In this document: positions 1 to 8,907 of the stretch, in pieces
How positions within the stretch are numbered: position 1 is the first letter of the stretch
How the letters are laid out: the number at the start of each line of letters is the position of its first letter
Assembly (NCBI GenBank): GCA_024743255.1
Contig: JANSWY010000012.1
Location: 32,733-96,732 of the forward strand
DNA: 64,000 nucleotides
Origin: a bacterium
GTDB taxonomy: Bacteria > Bacteroidota > Bacteroidia > Cytophagales > Cyclobacteriaceae
Direction: 5' to 3'
Made by a program: the position numbers and the translations under genes
Notes under the pieces: model-generated
Databases searched by the model: none
Seen by the model: the letters and a program-made list of their open reading frames with translations, nothing else
What the model was told of the DNA's origin: nothing

Positions 1-11
1 AACTATTAGAC

Positions 12-43
12 AAAAAAGAGGTTCCAAATTGCTCTGAAACCTC
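12..43 (-). terminator. Rho-independent terminator of the Na/Pi cotransporter gene
   Basis: Read on the minus strand, a GAGGTTTC/GAACCTC stem (plus-strand positions 36-43 and 18-24) is followed directly by six T residues (17-12). It lies about 25 bp past the stop codon of the gene ending at 69 and is a textbook intrinsic terminator. Confidence 0.8.
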
Positions 44-68
44 CATTTATCTAATTCCTATATGATTG

Positions 69-1793
69 CTAATCAGCTATAATATCTGATTTTACTTCTC
101 TTTCTTTCTCTCCTGTAATTGCTTCTGAAACATTTATGATGTGATCACCAATTTTTTCGCAAGCATGGAATATATCCTTATATAAAGTTCCGATTCTAAC
201 ATCATAAGCACCATTCTCAATATTTTTCAGATGCTCCTTGCGAAGTTTGTTTCTCATCTCATTGATCTCATTCTCTTTTAGCACAGCTGAATCAATTGAA
301 ACATCTTCATATCTGCTGTTAAGATTTTCATTCATGATGGTAAGAGCCTCATCTAGAAGTACTAACATTTTATCAATGTTACTGATTTGATCATCAGAGA
401 AATTTAATCCAGACACAATTTTACGGTCAATATCTTTCGAGAGTTGGAAGAATAAGTCGCCAATTCTCTCCAAATCATTAATTATACTGAAAATGCTGGC
501 AACTCTTTTGGCAGATGCTGCAGATAAATTTCCTGCTGAACTTACCTTTTGGACATAGTCTGAAATTTCTTCCTCAATACGATCTGTTATTTCTTCGTAT
601 TTTCTAACTTTTGCCAGAAGCTTCGTTTGCTTTTTGGTCTTGGAAGCTTGTAATAACTTATGGACGAAACCAGACATTCTTGCAGTGATATCTCCATATC
701 TGGCTGTTTCTTTGCGAGCTTCTTCAATAGATAGCTCTGAGGTGCTCATTAATCCGGTAGAAATAAATTCAAGTCTGAATTCATCATCATCACCCTTGGA
801 CTTAACTATTCTGGTTACCAGTTTGGCAATGTGATCAGCAAACCAAACAAGAATAAAACAATTAAGTATGTTAAATGAAGTATGGAACGCTGATAAGGCA
901 AATTTGATTGATTCAGAATCTGTGTAAGCTGAGGTAATACCAAAAATGCTCACTGTAGCTGAATCCACCATAAGCAGGAATGGCTTCAGTAACACTATAA
1001 TCCATAGAACTCCGAAGATATTAAAGATAAAATGAGCAAACGCCGCTCGTTTAGCATGTACATTCCCAACCAGAGCAGCAATGTTTGCAGTAATAGTAGT
1101 TCCAACATTTTCTCCAAGCACTAAAGCAGCGGCTATTTCAAATGGAATCCAACCCTGGTTTGCCATTACCAAAGTAAGGGCCATTGCCGCGCTTGATGAT
1201 TGTACAATAACCGTGATTAATGTACCAATCAAAACAAATATCAAAGTACTTAATATTCCTAGATCTGTGTAATTTGAAACAAATGAAAGGATTTCAGGAT
1301 TACTCTGCAGGTCCGGAACTGATTCTTTTAAGAACTGCAGACCCATTAACAGAAGAGAAAATCCTATAAGAACCTCTCCCCAAGATTTGATCTTGTCCTT
1401 GCTGAAAAAGATCATTGGGAAAGCAAAAGCGATGATAGGTAGTGCAAACTTCGTGACACTTACCTTAAACCCAACATATGAAAGTAACCAGGCAGTCATT
1501 GTGGTCCCAATATTGGCGCCCATAATTACCCCTATAGCTTCGATCAGGGAGAGTAGTCCAGCATTTACAAAGCTTACAACAAGTACAGTAGTAGCTGAAG
1601 AACTTTGAACTAAACTAGTGATCAGAAATCCAGTGGTAACTCCCTTAGCACGATTTGATGTCATATTGCTAAGGAAATCTCTGAGTTTTGAGCCGGCAAC
1701 TTTTTGAATTGCCTCACTCATGATTTTCATTCCGTAGATGAAGAAACCTAACGACCCGAGTAGTTTGACGGTTTCTAAAAATCCAAATTCCAT
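69..1793 (-). CDS. Na+/phosphate cotransporter family protein with PhoU-like tail
   Basis: This is a 574-residue inner-membrane protein of the NptA/YjbB type, which moves inorganic phosphate coupled to sodium. The two inverted Na_Pi_cotrans repeats each carry the signature QSSSA (residues 63-67 and 198-202), followed by GANIGTT and GENVGTT. About nine hydrophobic segments fill residues 1-340. The last 200 residues are soluble, charged and helical and resemble a PhoU domain, the usual fusion in bacterial members. The gene is monocistronic: a terminator follows it and an Lrp gene lies 220 bp upstream. Phosphate import is the family role, but YjbB-type proteins can also export phosphate, so direction is not certain. 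Confidence 0.9.
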   Translation of the reverse strand: MEFGFLETVKLLGSLGFFIYGMKIMSEAIQKVAGSKLRDFLSNMTSNRAKGVTTGFLITSLVQSSSATTVLVVSFVNAGLLSLIEAIGVIMGANIGTTMTAWLLSYVGFKVSVTKFALPIIAFAFPMIFFSKDKIKSWGEVLIGFSLLLMGLQFLKESVPDLQSNPEILSFVSNYTDLGILSTLIFVLIGTLITVIVQSSSAAMALTLVMANQGWIPFEIAAALVLGENVGTTITANIAALVGNVHAKRAAFAHFIFNIFGVLWIIVLLKPFLLMVDSATVSIFGITSAYTDSESIKFALSAFHTSFNILNCFILVWFADHIAKLVTRIVKSKGDDDEFRLEFISTGLMSTSELSIEEARKETARYGDITARMSGFVHKLLQASKTKKQTKLLAKVRKYEEITDRIEEEISDYVQKVSSAGNLSAASAKRVASIFSIINDLERIGDLFFQLSKDIDRKIVSGLNFSDDQISNIDKMLVLLDEALTIMNENLNSRYEDVSIDSAVLKENEINEMRNKLRKEHLKNIENGAYDVRIGTLYKDIFHACEKIGDHIINVSEAITGEKEREVKSDIIAD

Positions 1794-1890
1794 ATCTTAG
1801 AAATAATTCTCTTGATAGAGATAGCCATTTGTTATTAGGACAATCTTAAATAAATCCTATCTCAACAACGGTATGTTAAGCTAGGTTTAA

Positions 1891-1946
1891 TTATCTCATA
1901 ACACTGAGATAACATGCAATAATACGGTTTAATACCGAGTATTATT
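1891..1946. promoter_or_regulatory. Two adjacent AT-rich hairpins between the Lrp gene and the Na/Pi gene
   Basis: The first hairpin is TTATCTCA (1891-1898) against TGAGATAA (1905-1912), loop of six. The second is AATAATA-CGG (1918-1927) against CCG-AG-TATTATT (1935-1946). Neither has a clear T-run, so either could be the 3' end of the Lrp transcript or an operator region upstream of the cotransporter gene, which starts at 1793. Confidence 0.45.
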
Positions 1947-2012
1947 TTAATAAACTACAGATTTCTGAATAAAGTTTTTACTACTACATTTTTGATGGCT
2001 TATTTCTGCAAT

Positions 2013-2474
2013 CTAGATAGCATCTATGTCAATATTTTTTTGGAATGAAGTTTCAAATGAGATAATTGTATCAGTATTACTTACACCAGGTAAAGGATGG
2101 ATTTTCTTGTAGATTACCTCTCTTAAATGATTGTTGTCCTTAGCAATGATTTTTAGCATCAATGCATACTTTCCGGTAACATTTGAGCACTCTATTATTT
2201 CAGGTACCTTCTTTAGTTTTCCTACAACTGTATCAATGTATTTGGGATTACTAATTTCAACCCAGGTAAATGCTTCTGTAGAAAATCCCAATACTTCCGG
2301 GTTAAACTGATAGGTAGGTTGCGAAATCACTCCTGTCAATTTCAATTTATTTACTCTTTGATGCACCATTGTATTGGAGATGCCTAAATCCTTAGCAAGC
2401 GTTGAGTATGCAATTCGTGCATTTTGGCTGAGTGCTTTCAGTATATTTTTATCAATCGCGTCAAATTGACTCAT
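2013..2474 (-). CDS. Lrp/AsnC family transcriptional regulator
   Basis: A 153-residue feast/famine regulator. Residues 5-55 form the AsnC-type helix-turn-helix (ending in LAKDLGISNTMVHQRVNKLK) and residues 65-150 the RAM/AsnC ligand domain. The length is normal for the family. It is divergent from the DUF1338 gene that begins at 2618, with 143 bp between the starts. That arrangement suggests it controls this neighbour, probably in response to an amino acid or derivative; lysine or 2-aminoadipate would fit the neighbour's chemistry, but this is inference. Confidence 0.9.
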   Translation of the reverse strand: MSQFDAIDKNILKALSQNARIAYSTLAKDLGISNTMVHQRVNKLKLTGVISQPTYQFNPEVLGFSTEAFTWVEISNPKYIDTVVGKLKKVPEIIECSNVTGKYALMLKIIAKDNNHLREVIYKKIHPLPGVSNTDTIISFETSFQKNIDIDAI

Positions 2475-2617
2475 GAGACTATTTTAAATCTAGCTGTGAA
2501 GTTAATTTTAAAGTAATTGTGTCTACAAAAGTAAAATTAATCTATAAATTATCAATTATTAAAATATTTGACCGGCTGTTATCGATTTACTTGGTTGATT
2601 TGACTTTGTTTGTATCG

Positions 2618-3433
2618 ATGATTGAATTGAATTATAAAGAACTAATCAAGATCTTTTGGGGTGAATACCAGAAAAGCACTCCATCGGTAGGAAGGATACA
2701 CCAGTTGTTGGAAAGTAGGGGAGAGGTGGTGATGAATGATCACATTGCGTTCAGAACTTTCAATCACCCAAGTATCAATATTGACCAAACTGAGAAGGTG
2801 TTTCTTAAGTGTGGATACGTTCAGAAAGATACTTATGACTTTGAGAAGAAGAAATTAGTGGCAAGACACTATGAACACCCGGATCCAATGGCTCCTAAGG
2901 TGTTTATCTCGGAGTTGAAATTAGAGGAGTTTTCTCAGGAGCTTAGAAAGAAAGTGCTTTACTGCATCTCTAAGATTCCACAAGGTCTACTCCAAACTGG
3001 TATGTACATCTTTTCTGGAAGAACCTGGGGAACTATTTCATACGAGACTTACAAGGCATTATTAGAAGAATCAGAATACGCAGCGTGGCTATATGTATAC
3101 GGTTTCTGCGCAAACCATTTTACGGTTGACGTCAATAAACTGCAGACATTTGATTCATTAGAAGAATTAAACGCATTCCTTAAATCCAACGATTTTGATT
3201 TGAATCAATCCGGAGGAGAGATAAAAGGAGGTCCTGATAAGCTTCTAGCACAGTCCAGCACAATTGCTGACAACAGAGCAGTGGAGTTTGCAGAGGGGCT
3301 TTACAGCATACCATCTTGTTATTACGAGTTCGCATTTAGATACCCTGATTTATCAGGAAATTTGTACCAGGGATTTGTCGCACAGTCTGCTGATAAAATC
3401 TTTGAGAGTACGAACTTCCTAAAACCCAATTAG
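2618..3433 (+). CDS. DUF1338 protein, 2-oxoadipate dioxygenase/decarboxylase (HglS/YdcJ) type
   Basis: The frame is open from a GTG at 2519, but the first 33 residues have low-complexity hydrophobic character. The ATG at 2618 (protein starting MIELNYKEL) gives 271 residues, close to the short bacterial form of the family. HglS is an iron enzyme that converts 2-oxoadipate to 2-hydroxyglutarate in lysine breakdown. The metal triad described for that family can be placed here: His42 in DHIAFRTF, His167 in CANHFTVDV and Glu237 in YYEFAFRYP. The substrate arginine four residues after the first histidine is Arg46. The gene is divergent from an Lrp regulator and ends at a strong terminator. No other lysine-catabolic gene is in the window. 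Confidence 0.82.
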   Translation: MIELNYKELIKIFWGEYQKSTPSVGRIHQLLESRGEVVMNDHIAFRTFNHPSINIDQTEKVFLKCGYVQKDTYDFEKKKLVARHYEHPDPMAPKVFISELKLEEFSQELRKKVLYCISKIPQGLLQTGMYIFSGRTWGTISYETYKALLEESEYAAWLYVYGFCANHFTVDVNKLQTFDSLEELNAFLKSNDFDLNQSGGEIKGGPDKLLAQSSTIADNRAVEFAEGLYSIPSCYYEFAFRYPDLSGNLYQGFVAQSADKIFESTNFLKPN

Positions 3434-3459
3434 GCTTTTTTCGTATAAACAACAACCCT

Positions 3460-3491
3460 AAGGCACTTTCTATTTCGAAGGTGCCTTTTTT
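3460..3491 (+). terminator. Terminator after the DUF1338 gene
   Basis: AAGGCAC (3460-3466) pairs with GTGCCTT (3481-3487), with extra T-A/T-G pairs inside, followed by a run of T. It lies 26 bp after the stop codon. Confidence 0.8.
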
Positions 3492-3633
3492 TATGTATCT
3501 TTGATTATTGTCCAGCAAAAACGGGGATTCATTTTAATTCCCATCGGTTCACACGGGAAAAAAGTTTCAAAGACATAAAATATTTGGAAACATTCGACAT
3601 TAACATATTGTCGTTGTTTACGAAACGGTTTTT

Positions 3634-4617
3634 ATGAAGACTAAAATTGTGCTCACTGTACTCCTCTCTGCATTCCTGGCAGACTGCTTCGCGCAGGATG
3701 ACGAAAGTAACGTCATTGAAAATATGTATAGGCCAAAACTGGCACAATTCAGCTACGAATCACTTTTTGAACACCAAACATCCTCCAGTTCCGAATCTTT
3801 TGGAGACGCTAATCATGAACTTAAGAGAGAAAACCTATTCAAGGCAAAAATAGGAGTGCCTCTGTACATGAAAGGGAACAAGCTCTTCGGTATGCAATTG
3901 GGATATTCCGAACAGAGATTCAATTTTGATACAGATGAGCAGGTTATAGATTACGACCTTTACAGGTATTTAAATAATACGACATTTTATAATGCTGCTG
4001 TTAGGTTTTTATATAAGCAGGATTTTTCTGCCACAAGAAGCATGACCTTGTACTCAGGTTTTGAAATGAAATCAGACAGATGGCAGCTCAATGCAAATTC
4101 AGGTAAGTTTTTTATCGGAGGTATCTACATGAAAGTTTTGAATTCCAGAACTCAGATAGGTTATGGTGCTATCGCGGGATATGAATTGGGTGTCTATTCA
4201 TTATGGCCATTGCTTAAATATGAGCATAAGATGAGCAATAGGTTCACACTAGACTTAACATTACCAAAATCGGCTGCAGTTAGATATAAAATCAATAACA
4301 AATCATATTTAATTGCAAAGACGCAAGTTAGTGGATGGCGATACAATCTTGATGGTTCATTCAATGGTGGGCAAGATGATTTCACTTTAAGAAAGGCCGA
4401 TTTACAAACTACTCTAACTCTGGAAAGGGAAATACACGATTGGTTGTGGATCAGTTTTGAAGCGGGTTTCAATAAGAATATTAGATACTATCTTGCTGAG
4501 CCAGGGGGAAGAAATCGAGATGCTTTAATCGGCCTTAGACCAAATGATGCAGCATACGCAAAGGTCAACCTTTTCATAGTTCCACCATGGAAACTGTGCC
4601 AACCTAAAAATCCTTAA
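3634..4617 (+). CDS. Outer-membrane beta-barrel protein, DUF6268-like
   Basis: A 327-residue exported protein with a cleavable signal peptide (residues 1-20, ending CFA-QDD). The mature part is built of alternating aromatic and polar strands separated by short turns, as in a small outer-membrane barrel. Segments such as YKQDFSATRSMTLYSGFEMK and YGAIAGYELGVYSLWPLLKY resemble the DUF6268 family of Bacteroidota. It is monocistronic and convergent with the gene ending at 4627, only 9 bp away. No substrate or partner can be inferred. Confidence 0.7.
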   Translation: MKTKIVLTVLLSAFLADCFAQDDESNVIENMYRPKLAQFSYESLFEHQTSSSSESFGDANHELKRENLFKAKIGVPLYMKGNKLFGMQLGYSEQRFNFDTDEQVIDYDLYRYLNNTTFYNAAVRFLYKQDFSATRSMTLYSGFEMKSDRWQLNANSGKFFIGGIYMKVLNSRTQIGYGAIAGYELGVYSLWPLLKYEHKMSNRFTLDLTLPKSAAVRYKINNKSYLIAKTQVSGWRYNLDGSFNGGQDDFTLRKADLQTTLTLEREIHDWLWISFEAGFNKNIRYYLAEPGGRNRDALIGLRPNDAAYAKVNLFIVPPWKLCQPKNP

Positions 4618-4626
4618 TTATTAATC

Positions 4627-6387
4627 TTATTGTTTGATTATCCTCTGGTAATGAATCGCTGATTCTGAGGTGATTGCAATTTGGTAGATACCAACCGGGA
4701 GCAGACTGGTATTCATTTTCCAATGGTTCTCCTTAAACTTTGAAACGGGTATGTTTATCTCTTGTCCCGCTGTATTGGTGACAGTTACCTTTTTTAACTG
4801 ACCGGAAAGAGAAATATTAAATTCATCATTTACAGGATTTGGCCAAGTACTCAGAATATTCTCTGTCTTCAATGATGATGTAATTACCACTTCATCTGAT
4901 GGTGGGGGAGTGTTTCCAGCCAGAATCTCACTGTATACAATTGCATCAAACTCTTGCATTTCACTTCCGTTTACCAGCAAGTAACGTTTGTTTGTTGAAA
5001 CATTTTCAAAAGTCTGTGATTCTCCATTTGTCCAAATGACTTTTACAGCATCAACCGTTTCTATATCACCTGTTCCAAAATGAAGATTGTAACTATTCTG
5101 CGAATTATAGCCGGATCCTGCTGTGACTTCATCGTATAACCAAACACCATCAACCAGTACCTGAACTTTAGCACCAATAGCAAATAGATTCGGCGAGTTA
5201 TCAAGTAATGTGAAACTAACATAGTTTCCTGCAGATGCCTGGTTCTTGAACACCTGAACACCTGGATCAGTCACATTGGCGACTACTATATCCAGTTTTC
5301 CGTCTTGATCAAAATCTCCATATGCTCCACCAAATCCATTGTGGTTACTTTCCATTGGGGTGCCATTTGAAACATTTACAAAATTTCCATTTCCGTTGTT
5401 TCTGTAAAGAATGTTTGAATACGGAGAGAAGCCATATTCATTGATAATGTAGATGTCAGAGTGGGTGTCATTATTGTAATCAAATGCGATTACACCCCAG
5501 GTCATTCCATAATCATTGAGTCCGTTAAAAGCAGCAACATCACTGAAATTGTTGTTTGAACTCAAATAAAGCAGGTTATCATATAGGTTGGTGACATAAA
5601 TATCATAAGTGCCATCATGATTGAAGTCAGCAAAATCTACCCCCATTCCAAAACCCTGGTAGTCCATGTTATAATCAGGAGCTACATCAATGAAAGAACC
5701 CGTACCATCATTTTCTAACAGTTTGTTAGGGTCACCACCATCATAAGTGATATATATGTCCTGGTCGCCATCCATGTCATAGTCATACATGACAGCTCCC
5801 ATGTCTTTACTTTTGCTTTCGGCTCCAGAGCCAATGATCTTATTTTGAAAGGAGAAATCCTCTTTGTTAATCCAGAGTTGGTTTTGATCGAGGAAATTGG
5901 TCACGTATATATCAGGCCAAAAATCACCATTTAGGTCGCCACATAAAACTGAAAATGGAGTATTTACATTGATAATGCCTGTAGATTCGGTGATATTCGT
6001 AAAGGAGCCATCACCATTATTCCTAAAGAGTTGATCTCTGGATCGAACATTGGATACATAAATGTCTAATAATCCATCCGCATTGGCATCAAACCAAATC
6101 GCAGTTTTAGACCGGGCTATATAGCCTAACCCTGATTCTTCTGTAACATCTGTGAAATTCCAGTTTCCGTCATTTCTGAATAGCCTGTTTGGAATGTCTT
6201 CATTTGAAGCAGTGACATAGAAGTCATCATCTCCATCATTGTCAAAGTCTGCAATGGAGATACCCTTGGAACTGGATACCTTAAATTTTTCTTCATCTAC
6301 TGACACTTCTACAAATTCCTGGGCAAACCCAAATTGACCAAGAATTAACAAACCGGTTGCCAGCAGTAACCGATTTACCCCAATCAT
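4627..6387 (-). CDS. Secreted FG-GAP/VCBS beta-propeller protein with ASPIC/UnbV and T9SS sorting domains
   Basis: This 586-residue CRTAC1-type protein has a signal peptide (about residues 1-22). It is followed by seven or so FG-GAP blades, each with a calcium-binding loop of the form DxDxDGxxD (for example DFDNDGDDD and DANADGLLD), which together should form a beta-propeller. Residues about 400-465 are an ASPIC/UnbV domain (VDAVKVIWTNGESQTF). After a Pro/Val linker, the last 80 residues form a type A T9SS C-terminal signal (STWPNPVNDEF; ending VGIYQIAI and RIIKQ). The protein should leave the cell through type IX secretion and be displayed or released. A binding or adhesive role is likely; no catalytic site is visible. 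Confidence 0.88.
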   Translation of the reverse strand: MIGVNRLLLATGLLILGQFGFAQEFVEVSVDEEKFKVSSSKGISIADFDNDGDDDFYVTASNEDIPNRLFRNDGNWNFTDVTEESGLGYIARSKTAIWFDANADGLLDIYVSNVRSRDQLFRNNGDGSFTNITESTGIINVNTPFSVLCGDLNGDFWPDIYVTNFLDQNQLWINKEDFSFQNKIIGSGAESKSKDMGAVMYDYDMDGDQDIYITYDGGDPNKLLENDGTGSFIDVAPDYNMDYQGFGMGVDFADFNHDGTYDIYVTNLYDNLLYLSSNNNFSDVAAFNGLNDYGMTWGVIAFDYNNDTHSDIYIINEYGFSPYSNILYRNNGNGNFVNVSNGTPMESNHNGFGGAYGDFDQDGKLDIVVANVTDPGVQVFKNQASAGNYVSFTLLDNSPNLFAIGAKVQVLVDGVWLYDEVTAGSGYNSQNSYNLHFGTGDIETVDAVKVIWTNGESQTFENVSTNKRYLLVNGSEMQEFDAIVYSEILAGNTPPPSDEVVITSSLKTENILSTWPNPVNDEFNISLSGQLKKVTVTNTAGQEINIPVSKFKENHWKMNTSLLPVGIYQIAITSESAIHYQRIIKQ

Positions 6388-6449
6388 GACTACAAATTAA
6401 GGCACAATTCACGGAATCACAATTGATCAATGTCTTAATTGATAAATTG

Positions 6450-6465
6450 AGTCTTGTTGAAGACT
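6450..6465 (-). terminator. Short hairpin overlapping the HTH gene stop codon
   Basis: A perfect AGTCTT-GTTG-AAGACT hairpin spans the end of the HTH gene. On the minus strand it is followed by CAATTTA rather than a clean T-run, so it is a weak terminator at best. Confidence 0.35.
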
Positions 6466-7456
6466 ATATCCTCGCTATTAAGTCATCTACTTTCTGATGC
6501 ATCTCTCTAAAGAAGATATTTCTTCCTTTCTCATTAACCTTACTTATTGGAGTTGAATTGCTGATAATGTGATCAATCATTTCATGAGTTTTCTCACAGA
6601 AAGTAGGGTTTGTAGTTGTGAGAATATTTAAAACGCTATGATTGATATGAACCACTTTCGTGTTTTCCATGATAAAGAAAATGGTGTTGTCTGCAATAGT
6701 TACTTCATTGTGATACATATTGAATACCCCTCGACTCTGGGAATTTTCCGAAGCACCGAATTTAGCACCTTCGTTTGCACATTTATTTAAGAAATCCAGT
6801 ACCTCTTTCATTTTCTGATAGAGCATCAATACATGGTCTTTTGATGTGATCAAGCCACTTTGCCATCCAAATTCAATTTGTTTGAGCGTTACGTTAACAG
6901 TTTCTCCACTCCAAATCTCTGTAGAGGGTGTAAATGAATATTCGTTGTAAATATTTGAAGCCAGCTCCATTATCCTTGGACTTAGAAGATCCATGCTGAA
7001 GCTTTGATCCTTGTATTCAGGAAATCTAAGAATGTTTCTTGACCAGAAGTATAATTTGTAAGCTGCTACTTCAGGCGTCAGGAATAAATGGAAAATAGGA
7101 ATGTCTTTAGCTGAGTAGATCAGCTCTTTTGTTGAAAACCTATTGATCGTTTTTAAATTATCCCAGATGGACATTAAATAACTTTCAATGGAAAAACTTT
7201 GCGCATCCAGACATCTGTAATTAAAAGATACGGTTTCCGCTGAGCTGGCAAATAAGGCATCCAGAGAAATTCCAAAAGCATTACATAAACGCTGAATTTC
7301 ACCAAAACTAAGAGTAGTTTGGCCTCTGATTCTTCTGTAAGCACTATCAGTGCTGATTTGTAATGTGTGTGCCAGTTCGTCCACAAACGACTGGTGATCA
7401 GGGATTTTATCCTTGACTTCATTGAGAAAACGCTGCTGTAGTTCGATTTCGCTCAT
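6464..7456 (-). CDS. Helix-turn-helix (XRE-type) transcriptional regulator with large unknown effector domain
   Basis: A 330-residue cytoplasmic protein. Residues about 18-68 form a cro/C1-type HTH (DELAHTLQISTDSAYRRIRG, then SFGEIQRLCNAFGISLDALF). The remaining 260 residues are mostly helical, with no recognisable ligand-binding family and no membrane segment. Such HTH plus long-tail proteins are common in Bacteroidota and uncharacterised. It is transcribed alone. Its upstream region holds a consensus Bacteroidota promoter overlapped by a phased direct repeat (7551-7609), so its expression is probably regulated by a dedicated factor or by itself. Confidence 0.75.
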   Translation of the reverse strand: MSEIELQQRFLNEVKDKIPDHQSFVDELAHTLQISTDSAYRRIRGQTTLSFGEIQRLCNAFGISLDALFASSAETVSFNYRCLDAQSFSIESYLMSIWDNLKTINRFSTKELIYSAKDIPIFHLFLTPEVAAYKLYFWSRNILRFPEYKDQSFSMDLLSPRIMELASNIYNEYSFTPSTEIWSGETVNVTLKQIEFGWQSGLITSKDHVLMLYQKMKEVLDFLNKCANEGAKFGASENSQSRGVFNMYHNEVTIADNTIFFIMENTKVVHINHSVLNILTTTNPTFCEKTHEMIDHIISNSTPISKVNEKGRNIFFREMHQKVDDLIARI

Positions 7457-7550
7457 TCAAAAAAATTGTGTGTTCCTTACTTTTAAAAAACAATTCCTAA
7501 CTAGCCTACTTTTGGATTGTTCTGGGGCGCTTGTACTGTTTCCTAATTAT

Positions 7551-7579
7551 CAAAAATACCTGCTTTGCAAGAATTGCAA
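7551..7579 (-). promoter_or_regulatory. Bacteroidota-type promoter of the HTH regulator gene
   Basis: On the minus strand, TTG (plus 7577-7579), an 18-bp spacer and TATTTTTG (plus 7551-7558) match the phylum's -33/-7 consensus TTG/TAnnTTTG exactly. Transcription would start near 7544, giving a leader of about 88 nt. Confidence 0.6.
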
Positions 7580-7609
7580 TTTATAATAGGGCATGTGCAA
7601 TATCTGCAA
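7565..7609 (-). promoter_or_regulatory. Phased direct repeat TGCAA-N4-TGCAA, two copies 30 bp apart
   Basis: TGCAA occurs at 7566, 7575, 7596 and 7605: two 15-bp copies (7565-7579 and 7595-7609) whose starts are exactly 30 bp apart, about three helical turns. The proximal copy covers the -33 box and spacer of the HTH-gene promoter. This is the layout of a two-dimer operator. The rest of the 347-bp gap (7457-7803) holds only the terminator at 7767-7798. Confidence 0.5.
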
Positions 7610-7766
7610 CTTTTGATTCAGACCTTGGTACAATTCGCCACGAACTGCTGCGATCAATGGCCTAATTTAGTGGAAACAATTTTGATTTACTAATAAGATA
7701 TTTTACCATCAATCCAATCTAGACCTTTAAGAAACATCATTTCCAAATGTCCAACCAATTACCTGC

Positions 7767-7798
7767 AAAAACCACTGGCTTATAAGCCAGTGGTTTTT
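7767..7798 (-). terminator. Strong terminator of the MFS gene
   Basis: A perfect 14-bp stem (7767-7780 with 7785-7798, ACCACTGGCT core) has a TATA loop and A/T tails on both sides, so it can work in either orientation. It lies just past the stop codon of the minus-strand MFS gene (7804). Confidence 0.85.
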
Positions 7799-7803
7799 TA
7801 TTT

Positions 7804-8907
7804 CTAGTGAAAGTAGTATTCAAAAATACCTGTTAGAATTTCAGAAGCTCCCAAAAACACTCCAACGCCATATGTGATGTATTTGGAAGGTATGTTTTGA
7901 AATACAAATGGGAGTCCGGAGATGTTGACAAAACTGAAGCAGATTGCAATAACCACAGCAAAGCTAATAGCCAATATATAATTAGGTGAAAAGATCAATC
8001 CGGCAACCGCGATTATCAATGCAATAAATGATATTACAAGAACTCGTTGGATACCAAGTTTATTTACATATTTACTAATTATAAAGCCAAGAATAGCAGA
8101 GAACCCAAGGAGCCCAAAAGAGATAATTTCGGCAGACTCACCAATTTCACTAAAACTGGAAGCAAAGTGATTGGGTAAAAACTCTACTAAAAATGCTTTC
8201 CCTATTCCCAATTCTATCCCGACTAGTATGATTGCAATAAGCGCTGTGATTTTGAGCGTATCATGTTTCTGATTGGTTTGTTCTCGTTTTCTTTGGATAA
8301 CCTCATCTGAGGAAACTCTGTGAAACAAATATCCTGTTCCACTAATTAATATTCCTCCAACCACAAATGTTAAAGTATCTCCAAAGAAGTGCACAAGACT
8401 GACAATTACTGGTTCCAGCGCGTACAGTAGTTCTGTTGTTAGGAATAATACACCCATTACAACTGGCAGCTTTTGGGCAGGAGCAAAGGCTTCAATCATT
8501 GAGTTAGCGGGGCTTATGAAGAGGTTCATTGCTACCAACCAGACTACAATCATTATTGGAAGAAAAGGCTTGATAGCACTTAATGGTCCTGCAGCAATGA
8601 TTGTTGCTACCGTCATGAACACCATTGCTGTTGCACCAACTCCAACTGAAAAAACAATGAAATATTTGCCACTTCTGTTGATTAATTTGTCAGCTAACCA
8701 ACCTGCAAATGCCGGGATTAAGACCAGGATAATGGCCTTTGCAACAACCAGGAATTCCGCTAATGAATCAAAATTGAATTTTTCAATTAATGTTGGTTGG
8801 TATTCGTGGTAGGCTATCCAGCTGATGACAACTGCTGCATTTAATGCCGCCAAACTGTAAACTTCCCGCCATTTTAGTGAAGCTTCTTGTGAATCATTCT
8901 TTATCAT
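7804..8907 (-). CDS. MFS-type multi-pass transporter of unknown substrate
   Basis: A 367-residue membrane protein with roughly ten to eleven hydrophobic helices and a charged central loop (HRVSSDEVIQRKREQTNQKH) dividing two halves, as in major facilitator proteins. The loop AGWLADKLINRSGKY after helix 2 corresponds to the MFS motif A (GxLaDrxGrr). It is shorter than the usual 400-plus residues, with both ends trimmed rather than broken. It stands alone between a terminator and a divergent sigma-factor gene. Nothing in the sequence identifies the substrate. Confidence 0.7.
   Translation of the reverse strand: MIKNDSQEASLKWREVYSLAALNAAVVISWIAYHEYQPTLIEKFNFDSLAEFLVVAKAIILVLIPAFAGWLADKLINRSGKYFIVFSVGVGATAMVFMTVATIIAAGPLSAIKPFLPIMIVVWLVAMNLFISPANSMIEAFAPAQKLPVVMGVLFLTTELLYALEPVIVSLVHFFGDTLTFVVGGILISGTGYLFHRVSSDEVIQRKREQTNQKHDTLKITALIAIILVGIELGIGKAFLVEFLPNHFASSFSEIGESAEIISFGLLGFSAILGFIISKYVNKLGIQRVLVISFIALIIAVAGLIFSPNYILAISFAVVIAICFSFVNISGLPFVFQNIPSKYITYGVGVFLGASEILTGIFEYYFH

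Noticed and set aside
2519..2617. GTG-started extension of the DUF1338 protein by 33 residues
   Set aside because: The extension is hydrophobic low-complexity sequence not expected in this cytoplasmic enzyme and would fill most of the divergent promoter gap; ATG 2618 fits the family length.
7747..7785. 12-codon frame (MSNQLPAKTTGL) running into the terminator hairpin
   Set aside because: It resembles an attenuator leader, but no plus-strand gene follows; the hairpin serves the minus-strand MFS gene.
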